Assembly: GCA_028278545.1 (NCBI GenBank)
Contig: JANQED010000120.1
Location: 62,001-126,000, forward strand
Length of the DNA: 64,000 nucleotides
Reading direction: 5' to 3'
Source of the DNA: Anaerolineales bacterium
Lineage (GTDB): Bacteria; Chloroflexota; Anaerolineae; Anaerolineales; UBA11858
Of the stretch, positions 60,609 to 64,000 are shown piece after piece. The number at the start of each line of letters is the position of its first letter. Within the stretch, counting starts at the first letter, position 1. The notes below the pieces were generated by a model. The model made no database searches. It saw only the letters and a list, made by a program, of their open reading frames with translations, and was not told the origin of the DNA. The translations under genes and the position numbers were made by a program.

Positions 60609-60632
60609 TAGAATTAGACAGCGGAGGCTGTG

Positions 60633-60902
60633 ATGAAACACGAAGAGGCGTTGCATCGTCTAAAAAATGTCGAGGGGCACATTCGCGGCATCCAGCGGAT
60701 GGTTGAAGAAGACAAGTATTGCATTGACGTGATCCGCCAGATTCACGCTGCCCAGGCTGCTCTCAACAAGGTCAGCACGATGATTTTGGAAGGACATTTG
60801 AATTCCTGTTTGATCACTGCTGTGCGCGGCGATGACCCGGACGACCGCGAGCGCGTACTCCAGGAAATTGCCGACGTCTTCGAGACCGCTACAAAAGTCT
60901 AA
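60633..60902 (+). CDS. csoR: Copper-sensing transcriptional repressor CsoR
   Basis: An 89-residue all-helical protein of the CsoR/RcnR family with the Cu(I)-type ligand set Cys30, His55, Cys59 (DKYC, EGHLNSC). GGAGG 7 nt before the ATG; a GTG one codon earlier is less likely. It should repress its own operon (copZ-like, SHOCT, copA) and be released by Cu(I). The operator above supports self-regulation. Confidence 0.92.
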   Translation: MKHEEALHRLKNVEGHIRGIQRMVEEDKYCIDVIRQIHAAQAALNKVSTMILEGHLNSCLITAVRGDDPDDRERVLQEIADVFETATKV

Positions 60903-60939
60903 TATCCAATATCAAGCTATTGATAAAAAGGAGCAACTC

Positions 60940-61146
60940 ATGACGACCGTAACGTATAACATCCCCAATATCAACTGTGGGCATTGTGTCCACACGATCA
61001 AGATGGAAATTGGCGATCTGGAAGGTGTGCAATCCGTGGATGCCAGCCCAGAAAGCAAATCAGCCACCATTGTCTTTGACGCGCCGGCTACTGAGCAAGT
61101 GATCAAAGATCTCTTGACAGAGATCAATTACCCGGTTTCTGCTTAA
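60940..61146 (+). CDS. Copper chaperone-like HMA protein (CopZ type)
   Basis: A 68-residue heavy-metal-associated domain with the metal site INCGHCVHT (Cys13 and Cys16, where MxCxxC is usual), typical beta-alpha-beta-beta-alpha-beta length and a GGAGC ribosome site. It should carry Cu(I) to the CopA ATPase encoded two genes later. A longer frame overlapping csoR is rejected. Confidence 0.9.
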   Translation: MTTVTYNIPNINCGHCVHTIKMEIGDLEGVQSVDASPESKSATIVFDAPATEQVIKDLLTEINYPVSA

Positions 61147-61170
61147 CGCGGTTTTGTGGACTGCAGAATT

Positions 61171-61199
61171 GGGGCTGGGCAATCCTAAGCCCCGCTTTT
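61171..61199 (+). terminator. Weak terminator-like hairpin within the copper operon
   Basis: GGGGCT (61171-61176) pairs with AGCCCC (61188-61193), 11-nt loop, followed by GCTTTTC. Could reduce read-through between the chaperone gene and copA. Confidence 0.4.
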
Positions 61200-61224
61200 C
61201 ATTTATTGGTAAAAGGAGTTTCTT

Positions 61225-61470
61225 ATGTGGCATGGACACGGATTTTGGTGGGATGGCATGATCTTCGGCGGCTTGGTGATGTTGCTGTTTTGGGGCGGCT
61301 TGATTGCACTCATCTTCTGGGGAGTGCGCTCTCTCATGTCCAGAGATGTTCATCGGGTTGATACTTCTGCGCGTTCCCTGAGCGCTCGCGAGATTTTAGA
61401 TCAGCGTTACGCTCGCGGCGAGATCAACCGTGATGAGTATGAAACCATAAAAGAGGACTTAGCAGGTTGA
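61225..61470 (+). CDS. Small SHOCT-domain membrane protein
   Basis: An 81-residue protein. N-terminus [12 protein letters not shown] (His/Trp-rich, possibly metal-binding), one membrane helix (about residues 14-33), and a C-terminal SHOCT motif: [26 protein letters not shown]. Its stop overlaps the copA ATG (TGATG). Such small proteins are common in front of copper ATPases in Firmicutes and Chloroflexota, but their role is not established. AAAGGAG before the ATG. Confidence 0.85.
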   Translation: MWHGHGFWWDGMIFGGLVMLLFWGGLIALIFWGVRSLMSRDVHRVDTSARSLSAREILDQRYARGEINRDEYETIKEDLAG

Positions 61471-63920
61471 TGTCTGAGACAAAACAGCTTACTTTGCCGA
61501 TCACGGGTATGACCTGTGCCAACTGCGTCGCCGCGGTTGAGCGCAACATCAAGAAAGTTGACGGTGTGCAGGTTGCCAATGTCAACCTGTCTTCCGAGCG
61601 CGCCACGATTGAGTACGACCCCGACCAGGCCAGTCTAGATGACTTCTTGAGGCGCATCGATCGCGCTGGATATGGCATTGCCAGCGGAGAAGCCGACTTC
61701 ATGATCCAGCGCATGAGCGACGATAACGATGCTCGACGCCTGGAACACCTCCTTTCCAAATTGGATGGTGTCACAGATGCCCGGGTCAGTTTTACCAGCG
61801 AGCGCGCCCGGATCGAGTATATCCCCACCATTGCCTCTCAGGCCGAACTGCGTCAGGCCGTCAAAGATACCGGCTTTGATGTCGTCGTTCTGGGCGGCAA
61901 AGTGGAAGATGCCGAGCGAAAAGCCCGTCAGGCCGAGATCGCCCAGCAGCGTCATCTCTTGACGGTAGGTTTGATCTTTACAATCCCGTTATTCTTGTTC
62001 TCCATGGGGCGCGATTTCAATCTGTTGCCGGCATGGTCTCACCAACCTTGGGCAGTCTGGTTGATGTTTATTCTGGCGACGCCGGTTCAGTTCTATGTGG
62101 GCTGGCAGTATTATGTTGGGGCGTTCAAATCCTTGCGTAATCGCTCCGCAAACATGGATGTGCTCATAGCCATGGGCTCCTCGGTGGCCTATTTTTATTC
62201 GGTGGTGATCATGGTAGGCTTGCTGTCGGGACACGTCTATTTTGAGACCTCGGCAGTGATCATTACCCTGATCAAGGTGGGTAAGTTCTTGGAAGTGCGC
62301 GCCAAAGGGCGCACCAGTGAAGCGATCAAAAAGCTGATGGGTTTGCGCGCCAAGGTAGCCCGCGTTGAAAGGGATGGCGAGGAGATAGAAGTCCCTGCCG
62401 ACGATGTTCTGGTGGGCGACATAGTCATCGTGCGACCTGGAGAGAAGATCCCTGTGGATGGTGTGGTGGTCGAAGGGCGCTCCTCGGTGGACGAATCGAT
62501 GATCACAGGCGAATCTCTGCCCGTTGAGAAAGGCCCGGGCGACTCGCTGGTCGGTGCGACGCTCAACAAGCTGGGGCGTATCAAATTCGAGGCTACCAAA
62601 GTTGGCAAAGAGACCGCTCTCTCCCAGATCATTCGGCTGGTGGAAGAAGCTCAGGGCAGCAAAGCCCCCATTCAGAAACTGGCCGATCAGGTTTCGTCGA
62701 TCTTCGTGCCGGCGGTGATTTTGATCGCCGCGGTCACGTTTCTGGTATGGTATTTCTTCATCCCCTTGACTCCAACGGCGGAGGTAGGCCTCTTCACGCG
62801 CGCCTTGATCAATATGGTGGCCGTCTTAGTCATTGCCTGTCCCTGTGCGATGGGGCTGGCTACGCCAACGGCGGTCATGGTCGGCACCGGCAAGGGGGCT
62901 GAGATGGGTATTTTGCTCAAATCCAGTGAGGCCTTAGAGCGCGCCGGTCGGCTAACAACCGTGGTGCTGGATAAAACGGGTACGATTACCAAAGGGCAAC
63001 CTGCGGTCACGGATATTGTAGTGAGCGAAGAGTGGCTGGGGGATAACAATTCTGATCACCGTCTGTCGCCCACTGACCGCTTATTGCGCCTGGCTGCCTC
63101 TGTTGAGCAGGGTTCCGAGCATCCTCTCGGAGAGGCTATTTGGGCAGAGGCGGGAAATCGCTCGGTGGTTCTCAGCCAGCCCGAGAGTTTCAAAGCCGAA
63201 GTCGGTCATGGCGTACAGGCTCGGGTTGACGGTAACCAAGTGCTGGTAGGCAACAGGCGCATGATGGACGCTCGCCAGTTGCCACTAAATGGCTTACAAA
63301 CTGAAGTATCGCGTTTGCAGGCCGAGGCTAAGACGGCCATGTTGGTAGCCGTCGATGGTCAGGTCTGCGGCGTGATTGCTGTTGCGGATACCATCAAAGA
63401 TGGCTCAGCCGAAGCTATCACACAATTAAAAGATATGGACTTGCGTGTAGTCATGATCACGGGTGATAATCAGCATACCGCTGAGGCAATCGCTACACAG
63501 GTGAGCGTCGACCAGGTACTCGCTGAAGTGCTTCCCGGGGATAAAGCGGCGCAGGTCAAGAAGCTTCAGGATAGAGGTGAGATTGTCGCCATGGTTGGAG
63601 ATGGCATCAATGATGCCCCGGCTTTAGCTCAGGCTGATGTGGGTATCGCCATTGGCACCGGCACAGATGTGGCTATGGCCGCTGCGCCGGTGACACTGAT
63701 CAGCGGCGATTTGCGAGGCGTTCCCAAGGCCATCGCCCTTTCCCGTCGAACTCTGCGGACGATCAAGCAAAACTTGTTTTGGGCGTTTTTCTATAACGTC
63801 GTCTTGATCCCTGCTGCCGCGGCCGGATTCTTGAATCCCATGTTGGCAGCGGGAGCCATGGCTTTCAGCAGTATTTTTGTGGTTAGCAACAGCTTGCGCT
63901 TGCGAGGATATCGTATCTAA
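61470..63920 (+). CDS. copA: Copper-exporting P1B-type ATPase
   Basis: An 816-residue protein. Domain order: HMA 1 with MTCANC (Cys16, Cys19), a second HMA-like domain (about residues 71-140) that has lost its CxxC, eight membrane helices with the ion-binding CPC (Cys457, Cys459) in [15 protein letters not shown], actuator TGES, phosphorylation site DKTGT (Asp501), the nucleotide-binding SEHPLGEA and hinge [15 protein letters not shown]. It pumps Cu(I) out of the cytoplasm. It is translationally coupled to the SHOCT gene and controlled by CsoR. Confidence 0.95.
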   Translation: MSETKQLTLPITGMTCANCVAAVERNIKKVDGVQVANVNLSSERATIEYDPDQASLDDFLRRIDRAGYGIASGEADFMIQRMSDDNDARRLEHLLSKLDGVTDARVSFTSERARIEYIPTIASQAELRQAVKDTGFDVVVLGGKVEDAERKARQAEIAQQRHLLTVGLIFTIPLFLFSMGRDFNLLPAWSHQPWAVWLMFILATPVQFYVGWQYYVGAFKSLRNRSANMDVLIAMGSSVAYFYSVVIMVGLLSGHVYFETSAVIITLIKVGKFLEVRAKGRTSEAIKKLMGLRAKVARVERDGEEIEVPADDVLVGDIVIVRPGEKIPVDGVVVEGRSSVDESMITGESLPVEKGPGDSLVGATLNKLGRIKFEATKVGKETALSQIIRLVEEAQGSKAPIQKLADQVSSIFVPAVILIAAVTFLVWYFFIPLTPTAEVGLFTRALINMVAVLVIACPCAMGLATPTAVMVGTGKGAEMGILLKSSEALERAGRLTTVVLDKTGTITKGQPAVTDIVVSEEWLGDNNSDHRLSPTDRLLRLAASVEQGSEHPLGEAIWAEAGNRSVVLSQPESFKAEVGHGVQARVDGNQVLVGNRRMMDARQLPLNGLQTEVSRLQAEAKTAMLVAVDGQVCGVIAVADTIKDGSAEAITQLKDMDLRVVMITGDNQHTAEAIATQVSVDQVLAEVLPGDKAAQVKKLQDRGEIVAMVGDGINDAPALAQADVGIAIGTGTDVAMAAAPVTLISGDLRGVPKAIALSRRTLRTIKQNLFWAFFYNVVLIPAAAAGFLNPMLAAGAMAFSSIFVVSNSLRLRGYRI

Positions 63921-63963
63921 AACTTAAGATGAGGGTGATTGGCGGGGAAGATAATGAAAAACG

Positions 63964-64000
63964 GGTGCGAGCGGCGTTTTGTGTCAGCTTGCACCTTTTT
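63964..64000 (+). terminator. Intrinsic terminator after copA
   Basis: GGTGCGAGC (63964-63972) pairs with GCTTGCACC (63987-63995), one G-U pair, followed by TTTTT to the window end. It closes the copper operon. Confidence 0.85.

Overview
The window looks like chromosomal DNA of a bacterium of the phylum Chloroflexota, most likely class Anaerolineae. This is inferred from the gene content, not from a marker gene. Clues are the many lipoproteins and surface proteins with Thr/Pro-rich spacers, the large set of multi-spanning glycosyltransferases, a Tad pilus locus mixed with a two-component pair, a membrane pyrophosphatase and a primary sigma factor. TGA is used as a normal stop by many genes, with one apparent exception described below.

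Layout. Positions 1-11000 carry mostly minus-strand, loosely spaced accessory genes: a lipoprotein with an SH3-like tail, an alpha/beta hydrolase, a B3/B4-domain protein, a squalene-cyclase-like repeat protein, a HEAT-repeat protein, a VanZ-like protein, a glycosyltransferase, small membrane proteins and lipoproteins, and tRNA-Leu(UAA). Positions 11000-16000 hold a lipoprotein, the K+-independent type proton pyrophosphatase hppA and rpoD, the last two divergent with clear promoters. Positions 16000-42260 form a cell-surface polysaccharide region. It holds eleven polytopic GT39/GT87-like glycosyltransferases, a Wzx-type flippase, an MptE/DUF115-like protein, a methyltransferase, GT4 and GT26 (WecB/TagA) enzymes, a polyprenyl-phosphate sugar-1-phosphate transferase and an O-antigen-ligase-like protein with TPRs. 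Together they could start, elongate, flip and polymerise a lipid-linked glycan.

Positions 42260-57430 are a Tad (Flp) pilus locus: NarL-type response regulator and kinase, a 48-residue Flp pilin missed by ORF cut-offs, CpaB, CpaE/TadZ, CpaF/TadA, TadB, TadC, then ComF and the long hibernation factor HPF, and then three TadE/TadG-like pseudopilin or surface proteins. One of these carries a von Willebrand A domain, and another is 995 residues with duplicated ectodomains on Thr/Pro spacers.

Positions 57430-64000 are a redox and copper region: a cyclic-nucleotide-binding protein, an Lgt-like membrane protein that lacks key Lgt residues, a TlpA-like thioredoxin, a thioredoxin-like lipoprotein, and a copper operon (csoR with its operator, copZ-like chaperone, SHOCT protein, copA). 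The thioredoxin-like lipoprotein has an in-frame TGA exactly at the first Cys position of its WCxxC motif, followed at the right distance by a bacterial-SECIS-like hairpin. It is therefore a strong candidate selenoprotein and the most interesting feature of the window.
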